DNA of 64,000 nucleotides from Leptidea sinapis (taxonomy: Eukaryota > Arthropoda > Insecta > Lepidoptera > Pieridae), in assembly GCF_905404315.1 (NCBI RefSeq), contig NC_066292.1, forward strand, positions 8,556,001-8,620,000, written 5' to 3'. The position numbers and the translations under genes are program-made. Positions 41,350 to 54,724 of this stretch are shown here, in pieces. How positions within the stretch are numbered: the first letter of the stretch is position 1; every line of letters begins with the position of its first letter. Under the pieces are notes generated by a model. The model was not told the DNA's origin. It was given only the letters and a program-made list of their open reading frames with translations, and made no database searches.

Positions 41350-44300
41350 GTTATTCAAATTCAAATATTTTTATTCAAAGTAGGATTTATAATCACTTAT
41401 TGAACGTCAAAATCTGCCACCCATTCAAAAGAGACTGCCTCAGACCTGAGAAGAATGGGCGCAAGAAACTCAGCGGGCTTTTTTTTTATATAAAATAAGG
41501 ATTACAATGTAATATCGTACAATAAACACTTATAATTAAAGAGCCTGAGGGTGCTCGCTTTAATCCCAGTCCGTGGTGTCATTAAGAAAATCGTTTATAC
41601 TATAATAACCTTTCCCACACAAACGTTTTTTAACAATTCTTTTAAATTTCGTAACACATTTGTTTTGTACATTTTCTGGGATCATATTGTAGAAGCATAT
41701 ACATCGGCCAACAAAAGACTTACTAACACGACCCAACCGAGTAGTAGGCATAACAAGTTTATGTTTGTTCCTCGTGTTAACATTATGAATGTCACAGTTT
41801 CTAGAATATTCCTCAATGTGCTTATGAACATACAAAACATTATCAAAGATGTATTGAGAAGCAACAGTCAAAATGTTTATTTCTTTAAATTTTTCTCTTA
41901 ATGATTCCCTAGGACCTAGGTTATAAATCGCTCGAATAGCCCTCTTCTGCAGCACAAAGATAGTATTAATATCGGCCGCACCGCCCCACAACAATATACC
42001 ATAGGACATAACACTATGAAAATAACTAAAGTACACCAATCTCGCCGTATCTATGTCAGTTAACCGTCTGATTTTCTTAACCGCATATGCTGCAGAACTA
42101 AGCCTATTCGCCAATCCTACAATATGGGGGCCCCACTGCAATTTGGAATCAAGAGTAATGCCAAGAAATATAGCAGATTCCACTGGTTTTACCAGCTCTC
42201 CATTTAATAAAATATTCGCATCTACATTTTTGACATTTGGCGCGGTAAATTTAATATATTTGGTTTTATGATTATTTAACAATAAGTTATTGGCGCTAAA
42301 CCAGTACACGATGTCAGACAGAGCATTGTTTACTTCGTCATATAAAACTATGCTTCGTTTCACTTTGAATATAAGTGAAGTGTCATCCGCAAACAATACC
42401 ACCTTTTGTTTTTTTTCTACAAGGTTACGTAGATCATTTATATAAATTAGGAAGAGGAAGGGTCCAAGAATAGACCCTTGTGGTACCCCCATACCGAGAG
42501 GAGTCTCAGGAGATCTCCTGCCATTCACCTCGACCCTCTGAATCCTATTATTTAAATATGAGATCAGAAGATCGAGTGCAGATCCTCTTATACCGTAGTG
42601 GCATAGCTTCCTGACCAGCGTTGAATGTTGAACACAATTAGCCTTAGATAAATCACAGAAGATACCAAGTGCATTCTATGATTCCTCCCAGGCCTCAAAA
42701 ATATTCCTGATGAATTCAACACCTGCATCCGTAGTCGAGCGTCCCCTAGTAAAGCCAAATTGTTTTATATGAAGTAACTTATAAGTGTGTGTGTAAGCGT
42801 TTGGCTTAAAATAATTTTTTCAAAAATTTTACTAAGGGTCGGCAACACCGAAACAGGGCGATAGTTATTTGGGTCAGAAGTGAGTCCCGATTTAAATATT
42901 GGTGTAATTTTACTATACTTCAGAAGGTCAGGAAACACGCCATGTTCAATGCAGCTATTAAAAACTAGTGCTAGATATGGTGCTATGACGTCAATAACAG
43001 AACTTATTATTTTTACAGATATGCCCCATATATCAGCAGTTTTTTTCATTTCTAAGGATCTGAAAGTTTTAATTATTTCTGCTGGGCTAACAACACTGAA
43101 TTTGAAATTTTGTTTACATTCATTAACATTTTCCAAAAGAAGTGACTCGGCAACACTGGTGGAGGAGACAAGGGTGTTTGAGATGGAAACTGGAATGTCA
43201 GAAAAAAATTTCTCAAAAGCAGAAGCTACTTCCTGCTCAGAGTGGATTTTTGTATTGTTTATTATTAGATTATATTCAAACTTGCAGTCTTTCGCTCTTC
43301 CAGATTCCCAGTTAATAACTTTCCAAGTCATTTTTATTTTATTTGAAGCATTTTTAATTATTTCTCTAATATGCATTGACTTAGCAATAGTACATACTTT
43401 CTTAAATAATTTTGAATATTTTTTCACATATACAAGGAAAGATGCATCATGATTACATGATGATCTCTCACTATATAGTTCATATAACCGTTGACTGCTC
43501 CTATGAATACCAGCTGTTGCCCAGTTGTTAAATGACAAGAGACCACCCGAGTTGACTGTCTTTGAAGTAAATATAGAAGCAAACTCTGTTTTAATTATTT
43601 TAAATAACTTACCATACATCTCATTTGGAGTGCTGTTATAATTCAAATACAAGTTTGAGAGTTTTTCTGCAACATTGCCTCTATATTTCTCCATTCGCCT
43701 ATTGTTTACCGGAACAAACATAAACTTTTTGGTTGAAGTACATTTGTTTCCTTTAATATTAAAAGAGGCTAATTGACCAAAGTGGTCTGAGCTCAGTTTA
43801 CTAATTATTGATTGAGAAATAGGTTTATAATTAGTAAAAATATTATCAATACAGCTTTTAGAGGTGCTGGTTACTCTAGTAGGTTCTAAGAAAATATTTG
43901 ATAAATTATATGATTTAAACAAAGATTTGAATCTAATACTTGTGGTGGATTTTTCAAATAAGTTAATATTAAAGTCACCACAAATCATAATATATTTCTT
44001 AGATTCTGATAATTTTGATAGAACCTCCTCCAATACACTCTCAAATAACTCATATAATGCATCGGGGGGTCTGTATATACTTACAACAATGGCACACTCA
44101 AGCTCTGCACAGGCTATTTCAATGGTACGTTCAACAGAGAGGCCCACAATATCTTTACGGTCTTTGAATTTAAATGATTTACTTATAAGTATAAGAGAGC
44201 CGCCACGTGTTGCCTTTTCTCTGCTAAACACACTTGCCACCCGATGACCACTGGAGTTAAAAATGAGCTCATATTTTCTAAGCCAGTGTTCAGTAAGACA

Positions 44301-44395
44301 TAAGATATCAATATTTTCATGGTTCATTAGTAACTCCAGTTCCAGTTCTTTACCTAACAATCCTTGCATATTTTAGTGCATCAGGTTTATAACTT
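41350..44395 (-). mobile_element. Jockey/CR1-like LINE, nearly complete ORF2, broken
   Basis: Minus strand. 44369-42765 codes the endonuclease ('LCLTEHWLRKYEL', 'CGDFNINLFE', 'SSDHFGQLAS') and the start of the reverse transcriptase ('NNYRPVSVLPTLSKIFEKII'). 42528-41560 codes the rest ('GVPQGSILGPFLFLIYINDL', 'LFADDTSLIFK', 'GILLWGGAADINTIFVLQKR'). Between them lie a frameshift near 42770 and a stop ('tcatag'), and just before residue 1 a TAA replaces an expected Trp codon. The 3' UTR ends at 'gaataaaaatatttgaattt'. No RNase H. Confidence 0.9.
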
Positions 44396-44514
44396 TACAA
44401 TTATTATGTTTACTATTACTTGTACATTGTGTATTTATATTGCTAGAGGAGTCCCCTATTGTCTTATTGAGTAATTTAAATAATTTGGAACATATTCCAA
44501 ACCAGAAACTAAAC

Positions 44515-44660
44515 TATAAGACTGCTCAATAGAAGCAGTGTTAATCAAATAATTACTTTGCTCAATAGGAGCAGAGTCCCACAAGCTATTACACTGCTCA
44601 AAAGAAGCAGTGCTAATCGACTTACTAACCTGCTCAATAGAAGCAGGGGACCGGGTTGCC
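44515..44660 (-). repeat. Minisatellite of CTGCTCAATAGAAGCAG-type units
   Basis: Four units about 35-45 bp apart, each holding a short palindrome ctgct…agcag ('ctgctcaatagaagcag', 'tgctcaataggagca', 'ctgctcaaaagaagcag', 'ctgctcaatagaagcag'). On the minus strand it stays open as repeats of 'ASIEQ'/'ASFEQ'. It lies between the ORF2 start of one LINE and the C-terminus of the next. Confidence 0.7.
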
Positions 44661-46900
44661 AAATAATTGGCTGCGTTATAAAAATTACCTTGAACACAGA
44701 AGAAACTTTGGGAGAATCTAGTATTAAACAATAATTTTTCACAGATTCTATCTTTTCGCCGTTGCGCTTTATTTTTTTCCGGATCGTAACTGGTAAGGCT
44801 ATGTTTTTTTAAACTGTATGCAGGATATCAAGCTGACGCACAGTTAGAACCTTTGATAATTTATAGAGTTCTGTAGTGGGATGGTAGATTGGTAATGAGT
44901 TACTTACTTTCAATATAGCTCTTTGGGCCCTTTCTATTTTGAGGAAGTGTGATTTTGTAGCGCCGCCCCAAGAAGTGATGCAATATGTTAATATCGACTG
45001 ACACAAAGCTTGATATATGTTTTTCATCAAGTCCTTTTCAGCTACATTTCTCAAAATTTTAAAAACGACAATTATTTTTCGCACTCGTTTTGCGTTTGTC
45101 CTATGTGGCATTGAAAATATAACTTCTTATCTACTATAATACCAAGATACTTTACGGTCTCTGATTTCTGTATTTTGGCACAGTGACAATATAAGCCTTC
45201 AGAATTACCACATGAGTGGAACATTATATTATGATTGGTTGTAAATTCTGTATTTCTTAGAGAAAAGGTAATATAACTGGTTTTAACTATATTTAATATC
45301 AGGACATCGGGTGAATACTTGATTTCTTGAAAGCAATAGGAAATTCACCAGTGGACATTGCTAAATTGCAAATAAATGCTATTGGCTCAGATAAGGTATC
45401 CACATTAGTTTTTAATATTTCTGGTGGAATGCCATCGAGGCCAGCGGCGGTATTAAGTTTGAGGTTATTAAGAATTGTTGACACTTCATGAACATTGGTT
45501 GGGAATAAAACAAATGAGTGGGGATGAGACTTTAAGGCAATTGGTGTTGTTTGAGTGTTAATATTTTTGGTTATTTTCTCAGCTAATGTTTTACCAACGC
45601 ACGCGAAGAATTGGTTTATATTATTAATTTTTTGTTGTGGATTAGGTGTAGATATAAGTTCTAAGTTAGATTGATGAGGTTTGTTAGAATACGTAATCTC
45701 TTTGATAGTCTTCCATAATTTTTTATTATTGTTTTTGGCACCTTGTAACTGCAATTTTTCATAATCAATTTTAATTTTTTAAGTAAACTTGAACAGTAGT
45801 TTCTATATCTTTTGTATGTTGTATTAAGAATTGTATTATTGGGGTGTTTTTTTAGTTTTTTATACAGGTTGTCGCGATTTCTTATATATTTCAAAACACC
45901 TGGTGTTACCCATGGCTTAAGAATTTTACGCCTTGAAATTATTACACTTCTTGAATTGGACGCAATTAATGTTTGAAGTGTATGTATGAAAAAATCAGTA
46001 GCATCATTAACATTTTGAGACAGGTAAAGGGGGTTAAAATTTGAATTTTTTAAATCGCAAGATAGGGATACACTGTCGATACATTTTTTTGTCCTGGGGG
46101 TACTTGTTTGTTGCTAAGAGGCTAAATATAGCACGACGCTGTCATGGTCAGTAAGGGAAGTTTGCAGGACTATACAGTGAGCATTTTTTTCGTCTTTAAC
46201 AATACATGGTCGAGACACGTTTTGCTATGAGTGGGGAAAGTGTGAGCAGGTAGAATGCCATGGAATAGCAAGCATTTACAAAAAGTAAAGCTACTAACGT
46301 CCTTACAATTTTCACCAATATCTATGTTCATATCTCCTAATACTACAATATTTTGTATAGAAGAGTATTTTAGTAATACGTTATGCAATGATTGAATAAA
46401 ATTATCAATATTTTTATACCCGGGAGGACGATATATAGTTAGAATTATTGTGTTGTTGCTCGGTTTTACTAGTAGGCAATTTGCATCTAGAATTTCGGGC
46501 TCTTCGATTGTAGCAATTAGATCTTGTCTATAATATACGACAACACCTTCATTTTAGGTTAAATTTTTTATTGTTGCTGAGAAATTATAGCCTGCTATGG
46601 TAGGGATATAGGGAGTGGAGGGAAGCCAGCACTCTGTCAATACTATATAATCCCAGTCAACATTACTTTTGATGAGTATTGGTAACAACCCATCAATGTT
46701 GCGCTTTATGCTTCTTACATTTTGTTGAAATATTTTTAAGCTTTTGGTTTTAGGTAGGTAGGTTTGACACTCCTCTATACTACAGATTGAAGATTCCGAT
46801 ACTTTAAACAAGTCAAATTCGTTTTGAATTTTATCAATATCGTTGAATTTTTTAAACAATTTGCATCATGAAACGTCTGTATTAGTGTATAATATTGGGA
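44660..46900 (-). mobile_element. Second jockey/CR1-like LINE, heavily decayed
   Basis: Minus-strand pieces in order: 46859-46554 endonuclease start ('LKIFQQNVRSIKRNIDGLLP', 'VLTECWLPS'), 46388-46170 ('VVLGDMNIDIG', 'CLDHVLL'), 45894-45661 and 45754-45299 (linker and reverse transcriptase start, 'NTAAGLDGIPPEILK'). Then a deletion of most of the palm, then 45111-44809 ('CQSILTYCITSWGGATKSHF') and a C-terminal 'NTRFSQSFFCVQGNFYNAAN'. It ends beside the minisatellite and was probably truncated by the neighbouring LINE. Confidence 0.8.
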
Positions 46901-47229
46901 TTTGATTTAGATTGCTTAAAATGAGATAAGCATTCTTCAGTCTCAATATCTTTTACAAACTCTGATGAATGAAAATTATCCAGTATCGTTAAAAAATTAT
47001 TAACATCCGCGAATTCTTATTAAATATAAAACAATGGAAATAATCGAGGGAATATGACTTTTTATAATAATACTATCGATACAAATTATCATAATTGAAT
47101 GCAGTAATAACCTACACAACTTCCCAAAAAAGAACACTTCGGTCTGTAGAGACTTATTTGTTAAACAGCTGTATGTAATACATTTAGATTTTACGCTTAC
47201 ATAATGGCACAAAAGCATCTTACCCGCTT
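46901..47229. other. Intergenic, no gene seen
   Basis: AT-rich with no recognisable coding or repeat content. Confidence 0.35.
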
Positions 47230-47955
47230 TCAGGTTTGCCTTTGGCTGGGTCATCCAGCTGCCAATATAGACTCTGTTGAGAGTTGGTGATATGGTACTG
47301 CAGGGTAGTATTGGTAGTAATACTCTTCATTCCGTTGTCTTCGGTGCCTGTCGGTGTCAGGACTCAACTAGCGCTCCCGCAATATAGCCTCTCATCAAAT
47401 ACAGGATTTCTATCAGGCTTCGGCCAATACGGTGGTATCTAAGAATGAAAATACCAGCAAAACTTGAAAAATACTACAATCATGCCTCCTGGTCCCCTGG
47501 TAAAAGAGATTGCTGAGGTTAGTAGAGTAGTAGCACATAGGTATATAGCAATTGGCGAGAGACTTGTGCGCCCTCGCTTGTGCATTTGGTCACTCGCCAA
47601 GTCTCTCCAAGGAAATTTCTGTAAGCCTGCCATTCCTTCCTACAAGGGACGATGACAAGCTGGCCCATGATGCGAAAGAGAAAGCTGATCGATCACCTGC
47701 GCTCAGATTTTTTCACATCCAGCTCGACTGTGCTGTGCCACAAAGCGTTGCTGCACTCCTGTGGGGTTCCCGAGAATTTATGCAAATGTGTCACTAGCTT
47801 TATGGTTGATCCGAGCATCAAAGTTGTTATCGACGGTGCATACTCCGACCTATAAACACAAACGCTCGTCTCCTGAAAGGTTGCGAGCTAACCCCTACCC
47901 TGTTTCTTCTGCATTTCTGTAATATTGCTCTCGTTTGTCCTCTTTTCCATACAAA
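47230..47955 (+). mobile_element. Internally deleted CR1-like LINE, copy X
   Basis: 5' segment 47230-47437, then 'aatcatgcctcctggtcccc', a decayed linker ('RDDDKLAHDAKEKAD'), then a jump straight to the middle of the reverse transcriptase ('KALLHSCGVPENLCKCVTSF', 'DPSIKVVIDGA'), ending with the 3' module 'ctctcgtttgtcctc'. The same unusual join occurs in the inverted copy at 49450-50310. Confidence 0.75.
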
Positions 47956-48892
47956 AAAATCAATGAGAAGAGATAAAGTATCTCCAACAACTTGCTTATA
48001 TTGCTGTGGTATATATTCAAGCTACCTATTATAATTATGAATAATGTAAATAAATAAATAACGCAATTAAAATTAATTCTAATTTAGATACCTATAGGTA
48101 CTAATTTCATTGAATTGACTAAATGCATGAACCGTTGCAGTTTCAGTTTCAGTGCATTCAGTAAGTGGATATCTTTTTTATTCAAAATTTAGACCTTAAA
48201 ACTTTGTCAAAGTCAAAATCATTTATACATATAGGTAAGTACCTATGTTCAATATTTTAATGCAAGAGGTTGAGGATAATTGAGGACAAAGGAGCCTACT
48301 GGTGATGGTTAAGTGATGACGGTTGGCGATAGTTCTGGCCAATGTTCTGTAGTTAACGTAGGCACCTAGATTTAACTCTTTGTCAGCATATATTAAAAAA
48401 CCCGTGTGGTTTTCTGATGTTATTTATAAGTATTTTCTTTTTGTAAACTTTTATGTAAATAAATAAATAGTTGCCCTACCACGCTTTGCCGGCCATTTGG
48501 GACGGTCCATGCCATAAGTAAGAAGGTAATAGAAATTATATAAGTTCCTAAGCAGTACCGACTGCTGTCGACTTTCATTACATTGATTGCTACGTACTTA
48601 CCTACTCCTCTAACTCTCCAGATTTTGCATGCATGATGTGTAAAATCACCGCAATTCGAATAAATTAATAATGTCATAGTAAAAAGAAAAACAGAATTTT
48701 ATTTAAAAAAAACTCGCCGATATAATGTAATATTTTGTTTGGTTTAGTTACAGTTTGTGGAAGAGTTTCCACAGTTATCTAAATACTGAAATAAGTACGT
48801 AACTACACCATATTTTGCATATAGTCCACCGTGCCGATGAAAACTGAATCACTTCTTACACCCTGGTAGTCCTTAAGTCACCAGAGAAGTTA
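47956..48892. other. Intergenic, no gene seen
   Basis: Contains a LINE-tail-like 'tttgtcaaagtcaaaatca' at about 48206 and nothing else that I recognise. Confidence 0.4.
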
Positions 48893-49202
48893 TTTATGAC
48901 AATAAGGGACGAGAAGATCAAGTCGTTCAGCTGATGGTAATTGAGAGGCCCTGCCCATTACAATGCAGTGCCGTTCAGGATTCTTGAAAGATCCAAAAAT
49001 TCTGAGCGGCACTTAAACTGCGCTCGTCAGCTTGAGACATAAGATGTTAAGTCTCATTTGCCCAGTAATTTCACTAGCTACAGCGCCCTTCAGACCGAAA
49101 CACAGAAATGCTTACACATTACTGATTCACGGCAGAAATAGGCCCCGTTGTGGTCCCCATAATCTAGTCGGCATCCTGTGCAAAGGAGCCTCTCACTGGT
49201 AA
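48893..49202 (+). repeat. S1 repeat, copy 5
   Basis: The first internal hairpin is preserved: 'gccgttcaggattctt' … 'attctgagcggc'. Ends 'gcctctcactggtaa'. Close to full length. Confidence 0.75.
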
Positions 49203-49449
49203 AATGATGGTGTCATGTTTATCGCTGTTACTTTAAGTAATTTCTTATTTAGATTTCTTTGTTTCACGCGCTTCTTTGAACTGCTTCTTCACATTACACA
49301 GTTTAATTGTACGTGGTGCAAATTCTTTGAAAACTGGTCGACCGATACACCTATTACGATTCAGTGCTATGCTAGAATTCAACAAAAGGAATCGGTGACA
49401 TTGCTATTCAAATCACATTGTGCATGTGCAATTGCAAATGCCATGGTTT

Positions 49450-50310
49450 AATTCGTTTATATTAGAGGGAGCAAACGGCGAAGGCCTTGTGATAGGAAGT
49501 GATAAATAAACCAACCGTCGATGTACAACCGCAACACCAGAGGTCACGAGATCCTTTCCTGAACTGTTTGCCGACCATTAAGTTGGGCTTCCGCTCCAAG
49601 CTGATAGTTCATATGTCGCCTCGGTTGGGGAATTCTACAGCGATATTTGATTCCTCAATGTGGCTGTGCGAGGTACAAAGTTTCTCGCAAAACGCGCAGT
49701 GGAATTTAGCATTTTGACTTCTGGTAGTGAAATTCAACTGTTGACAGCAACATGAACAGATTCTCTGAGTGGGGAAAAGGTGTAAGAAGCACACAGTGTG
49801 CTGCATAGCAATGAAAGTCGCATATTTGTAAAATATTACAGAAGTGCAGAAGAAACAGTGTAGGGGTTAGCTCGCAGTCTTTCAGTAGACTAGCATTTGT
49901 GTTTATAGGTCGGTAATGCACCGTCGATAACAACTTTGATGCTCGGATCAACCATAAAGCTAGTGACACATTTGCATAAATTCTCGGAAACCTCACAGGA
50001 GTGCAGCAACGCTTTGTTGAACAGCACAGTCGAGCTGGATGTGAAAAGTTCTGAGCCCAGGTGATCAGCTTTCTCTTTCGCGTCATGGGCCAGCTTGTCA
50101 TCATCCCTTGTAGGAAGGAATGGCAGGCTGACAGAAATTTCCATGGACTTGGCGAGTGACCAAATGCACGAGCAAGGGCGCACAAGTCTCTCGCCAATTG
50201 CTATATACTTATGTGCTATTACTCTACTAACCTCAGCAAACTCTTTTGGGGGACCAGGAGGCATGATTGTAGCATTTTTCAAGCTTGCTGTTGTTTTCAT
50301 TCTTAGATAC
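49450..50310 (-). mobile_element. Internally deleted CR1-like LINE, copy X' (3' portion)
   Basis: Reverse-orientation copy of 47438-47930, visibly very similar and with the same internal deletion joining the linker to mid-reverse transcriptase. It continues further 3' than copy X (to about 49450). At 50310 it is cut by the LINE 50311-53932; its 5' segment continues at 53933-54170. Confidence 0.8.
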
Positions 50311-53300
50311 AGATTTAAACAATTTGGAAATTGTGGGTTTACCTGAAAAATCTAACGAATCTTTACCGGATATTATAAGAAAAATTGCGCTTCATGCAGG
50401 CGTAGCTCTTACTAGTGAACAAATTGAATTTATACACAGAGTACAATCGAGACAACATATATCGGGAAGACCTAAACCGTTAGTTGTCAAACTAAGCAAC
50501 CGTGACTTAAAGGATCATATCCTATCAGGGCTACGTAGAAAAAGAGGCATACAGACTTCTGATATAGGAATAAGTTGGTGAGGCAGCTCACAAAAATTCT
50601 TCGTTAACGAACATCTTACTCCTGTATTCAAAAATATTTTTAATGAAGCTAAGAAACTAGCCTTGGAAAAGGGATATAAATTTATATGGATAAGAAACTG
50701 CAACATTTTTTTAAGAAGAAGCGAACAACAGCCTGTTATATCCATCAATTCAATGAAAGATTTAGCGAAGATTGTGTAGTTTGTAGGTTGTTTTACTTTT
50801 ATTGTTTTTTTATATTCAGCCTCACACATATTATTAACACACAATTACCTACTAATCAAATACACATCACACTTCAAAATTTGTCACGTCACTGTACACA
50901 ATTTTTATTTTATTTGGAAAAAAATATTTTTATTTTAAATTATTTACCTTTTTTTATAAAATTACTACCAACTTATTTCACAATTGAAGAATACTTAAAA
51001 GTCTGTACTTTACTCTGCATTTATACATTTCATAAAAATGGGGACTAATATACTTAATATTTTCTATCAAAATGTTCGTGGCCTTCGCACAAAATTAGAC
51101 CAGTTTAAGGGAAATTTATCACTGAAAATCTTCATATAATAATTGCCTATATTCCTCCTGACTTAATGCAACCTAAACGCCTTGAAGCGTTTTCAATGTC
51201 AGTCGCAATAGCCATAACATCTAACACAGATGACAATTTTTTAATAATAGGAGATTTCAATCTACCAAACATAGAATGGTCCACCAACTCTGGACCTTCT
51301 ATATTAAGGAAAGGAAGTACAGAACTACAAAAGGTATCTGAGCTCTTTATAGAACAAATAAATGTTTCAGGACTCAAACAATATAACCTTACTCGCAATC
51401 ATAGTAATAATATATTAGATTTAATATTCAGTAATTTTTTCTTAAGTGTTACTAAATCTAACACATCTTTAGTGAATGTAGATAAATATCATCCATGTTT
51501 AGAAATCGACACATCCGAACTAATGCTACGCAATTTTCCGAAAACACATCCTGAAAAACACAATTTTTTCCGGGCTAACTATGACGAAATTAACAAAGCT
51601 TTAATCGAAATCAATTGGCATCTGGTTCTTAGAGGTGCAAATATTGACGATATTGTTAAAACATTTTATACAACATTGTTTAAAATAATAGAGGAATTTG
51701 TGCCAAAAAGTAAAAAAAGATTGCAGAAATATCCTCTTTGGTATTCAAAATCACTCATTCATGTAATAAAAGATAAAAAGAAGGCTCATAAAAGATGGAA
51801 AACTTATAAAAATCCAAGAGATTACGATGAATTTTCTTTACTGCGAGCTCTTGAAAAACAAGTTATTAGAAAATGTTACGATTCTCACATAGAGCACTTA
51901 CAAAATAATGTCATAAAAAATCCAAAACATTTATGGACGCATATAAAGAATTCAAGACAGAACAATTTGGGATATCCTAATCCAATTAGCCAAGGAAGTC
52001 AAGTTTTTTCAACAGAACAGGATGCATGTGAAGGTTTCAGTAAGTTTTTTGAAAGTGTGTTTCAAAGTCCCGCGACAAGATACAATCTCCCGCTCTTACC
52101 AGAATCTGATGATATTTGCAATGGTATAAATGTAACTTAAGAAGAAGTTTATAAGATACTAAATACATTAGACGTAAGTAAAGGCCCAGGGAGTGATGGA
52201 TTGCCAAATATATTTTTACAAAAGTGTTCAAAAACTCTGACTGAACCTCTGACCCATATTTTCAATTTATCTCTTAATACATTTGGAATATTCTCGACTA
52301 TTTGGAGGAAGGCCCTTATTGTACCTATCCATAAAAACGGCCCCAGAAATAAAATTGAACAGTATCGTCCTATTTCAATACTGAATTCATTTGGAAAGCT
52401 ATTTGAAAAATTTGTATTTAATAAAATCAGCCCAATTATTATGAAACAAATTCCCTCAGCACAACATGGATTTATACCAAAACGCTCGACAGTAACAAAC
52501 TTTTCTCTTTTTTCCGATTTCATTTTAAACAGTATGGATGATGGATACCAAGTAGATGTAATTTATACAGATTTCCAAAAAGCATTTGACCGCGTGGATC
52601 ATATAATAAATACTACTTCACAAACTGCATGCTCTAGGAATTCGGGGAGATCTCTATAGATGGATAAAATCGTACATTACCAAACGAAGGCAAGCAGTAG
52701 TTACAGGTAGTTTCAAGAGTAGTTATACAGAAATTCTGTCGGGTGTACCACAAGGATCTATTTTAGGGCCTCTCTTGTATAACGCTTACCTATTCGATAT
52801 TGATTTGTGGATAAAAAATTCAAAATATTTACTATTTGCCGATGACAAAAAAATTTTCATAAAAGTTGGTTGCCTTAATGACTGCGTTCGATTTAGGCGG
52901 CGATTAGGAGACTTAAATAACTTGTCAGAGTATTATAAACTAAATAGAATATCGATAAATGCAGATAAATGCTTGCACGTATCTTATACACGTAAAAAAC
53001 AAATATATAAATATGAGTATAAAATAGATAATCATTTAATAAAATCAGCTACAACAGTAAGAGATTTGGGAATATACTTAGATTATAAAATGACTTTAAC
53101 TCATCATATGGACATAATTAAAGATAAGGCCCTTAAGCAATTGGGCTTTGATAAACGTACCTGTAAAACTTTTTATAATATCAAATGCATAAAAATTTTA
53201 TATTTCGCACTTGTAAGAAGTCTACTAGAATATGCATCCAATATCTGGTCTCCACACTATACAACTTACATAGAACAAAATTTAAACCGTACAAAAAAAA

Positions 53301-53932
53301 ATCCTAAAATATTTATGTTACAAAGCATATCATCCCTACACGTCATACGATGAAGCATGTAGATTTTTTAATATAGACCCACTGGAACTCCGCCGAAACC
53401 AACAAGATGTAATGTTTCTACATTCTTTATTGTCAGGCAATAGAAAACTGTTCTGAATTATTAAGTGCCCTATCGTTTAATGTACCACAATATAGAACAC
53501 GTCATACGAAACTCCTGGTTGCACCAAGTACCAAAACGAACTATTTTAAAAACTCGATTATTTGCAGGATTCAAAATAATTACAATAATAACTATGATAT
53601 TCTAGATATCTTCATGTTAGAAAAGGATAAATTGAAGCGTGAAATTATTAAATTACACCAGTCTAAAGCAGTGCCATACTCAATTGTTTAAAATATATAC
53701 ATATTGTTATCTACTAACCACACACGTACCCTTTCACACCCACACACAAACATACACACAGTAAATAAGAAACACAAGAGGCAGTTGTTCTGTAATATAT
53801 CTTGTTGTAAAACTATTGTAAAATAATATTGTCAATATGAGTAATCTATAATGACCTTAAGAATTATGTTATATATTATTGTTTATTAACGTTTACTGTA
53901 ACGCTGTTGATTACCAATAAATAAATAAATAA
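50311..53932 (+). mobile_element. Jockey-like LINE inserted into copy X'
   Basis: 5'-truncated element. ORF1 remnant 50311-50778 ends in a baculovirus FP-type C-terminal domain ('NEAKKLALEKGYKFIWIRNC'). ORF2 starts at ATG 51038 ('NVRGLRTKLDQF'), then an endonuclease gap, 'LIIGDFNLPNIEWS', reverse transcriptase 'YRPISILNSFGKLFEKFV', 'VDVIYTDFQKAFDRVDHI', a frameshift, 'GVPQGSILGPLLYNAYLFDI', 'LLFADDKKIF', and the thumb region. The tail is (TAAA)n. ATAC at 50307-50310 and 53933-53936 is the likely target duplication. Confidence 0.88.
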
Positions 53933-54170
53933 ATACCACTGCATTAACCGAAGCCTGAAAGAAATCCTGCTAAGAGGAAAGAAAAAGAAAGAGCGGTCAA
54001 ACGATGGTTTTCGAAAAGTCCTGACACCGACATGTACCAAAGAGAACGGAATGAAGAGTACTGCTTAGTAGTACTTAGTACCTGCAGTAGGTATCACATC
54101 ACCAACAGAGTCAACACTGGCAGCTGGATCACCCATTGAAAGGCAAATCTGCCCCTACGGGTAGGATGCC
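53933..54170 (-). mobile_element. Copy X', 5' portion
   Basis: Reverse complement of 47230-47437: shared 'caggatttct.tcaggcttcgg', 'actcttcattccgtt', 'gtcggtgtcagga' and 'atccagctgcca'. Separated from the rest of X' by the inserted LINE. Confidence 0.8.
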
Positions 54171-54724
54171 ACTTAATAATAATAGATAAGATAAGCAGTA
54201 AATACTTCCATAGGTTGTTTTATTTACTAATATTCTCTAACATTTAATTGTAATAGGAAAAACCAGAATGTTGCCTAATAGTTAAATAATGTTTTCGCAT
54301 AAAATCATTTGTCATTTAATTTTGTAACATAAATGTAACAAATTAAGGTCTAGTTTGGTTCGAATTCTCCTCTGTTTATATTTTGGTGGGTTGAATAATT
54401 TTTCACGAACACTGATCGGGATGCGTAAGACGCTTGTAGCCTTGCGGAGTGCATTATAATGGAAGTGGCTTTCCCTCGAGCGTGTATTCTGAACTTAGGT
54501 AATATATTTATTGTTTTATCGATTCCTCGCTTTAAAAGAGTGCATTTTACTCTGCTGAATCAAAATGGATTAAAAATGTCATGTCATTATACATAATTAA
54601 TGAATAATGAATAATTTATGAATAAAGGTTGAATAAAAAAAGAAAAAGAAACTAGTGGCTGCCCTCTTATTGGAATGGTAAAAGTTAAGGGTACCTACCA
54701 CTAACTACACCCGTAACAGTACTA
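54171..54724. other. Intergenic, no gene seen
   Basis: AT-rich with no recognised element. Confidence 0.4.
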
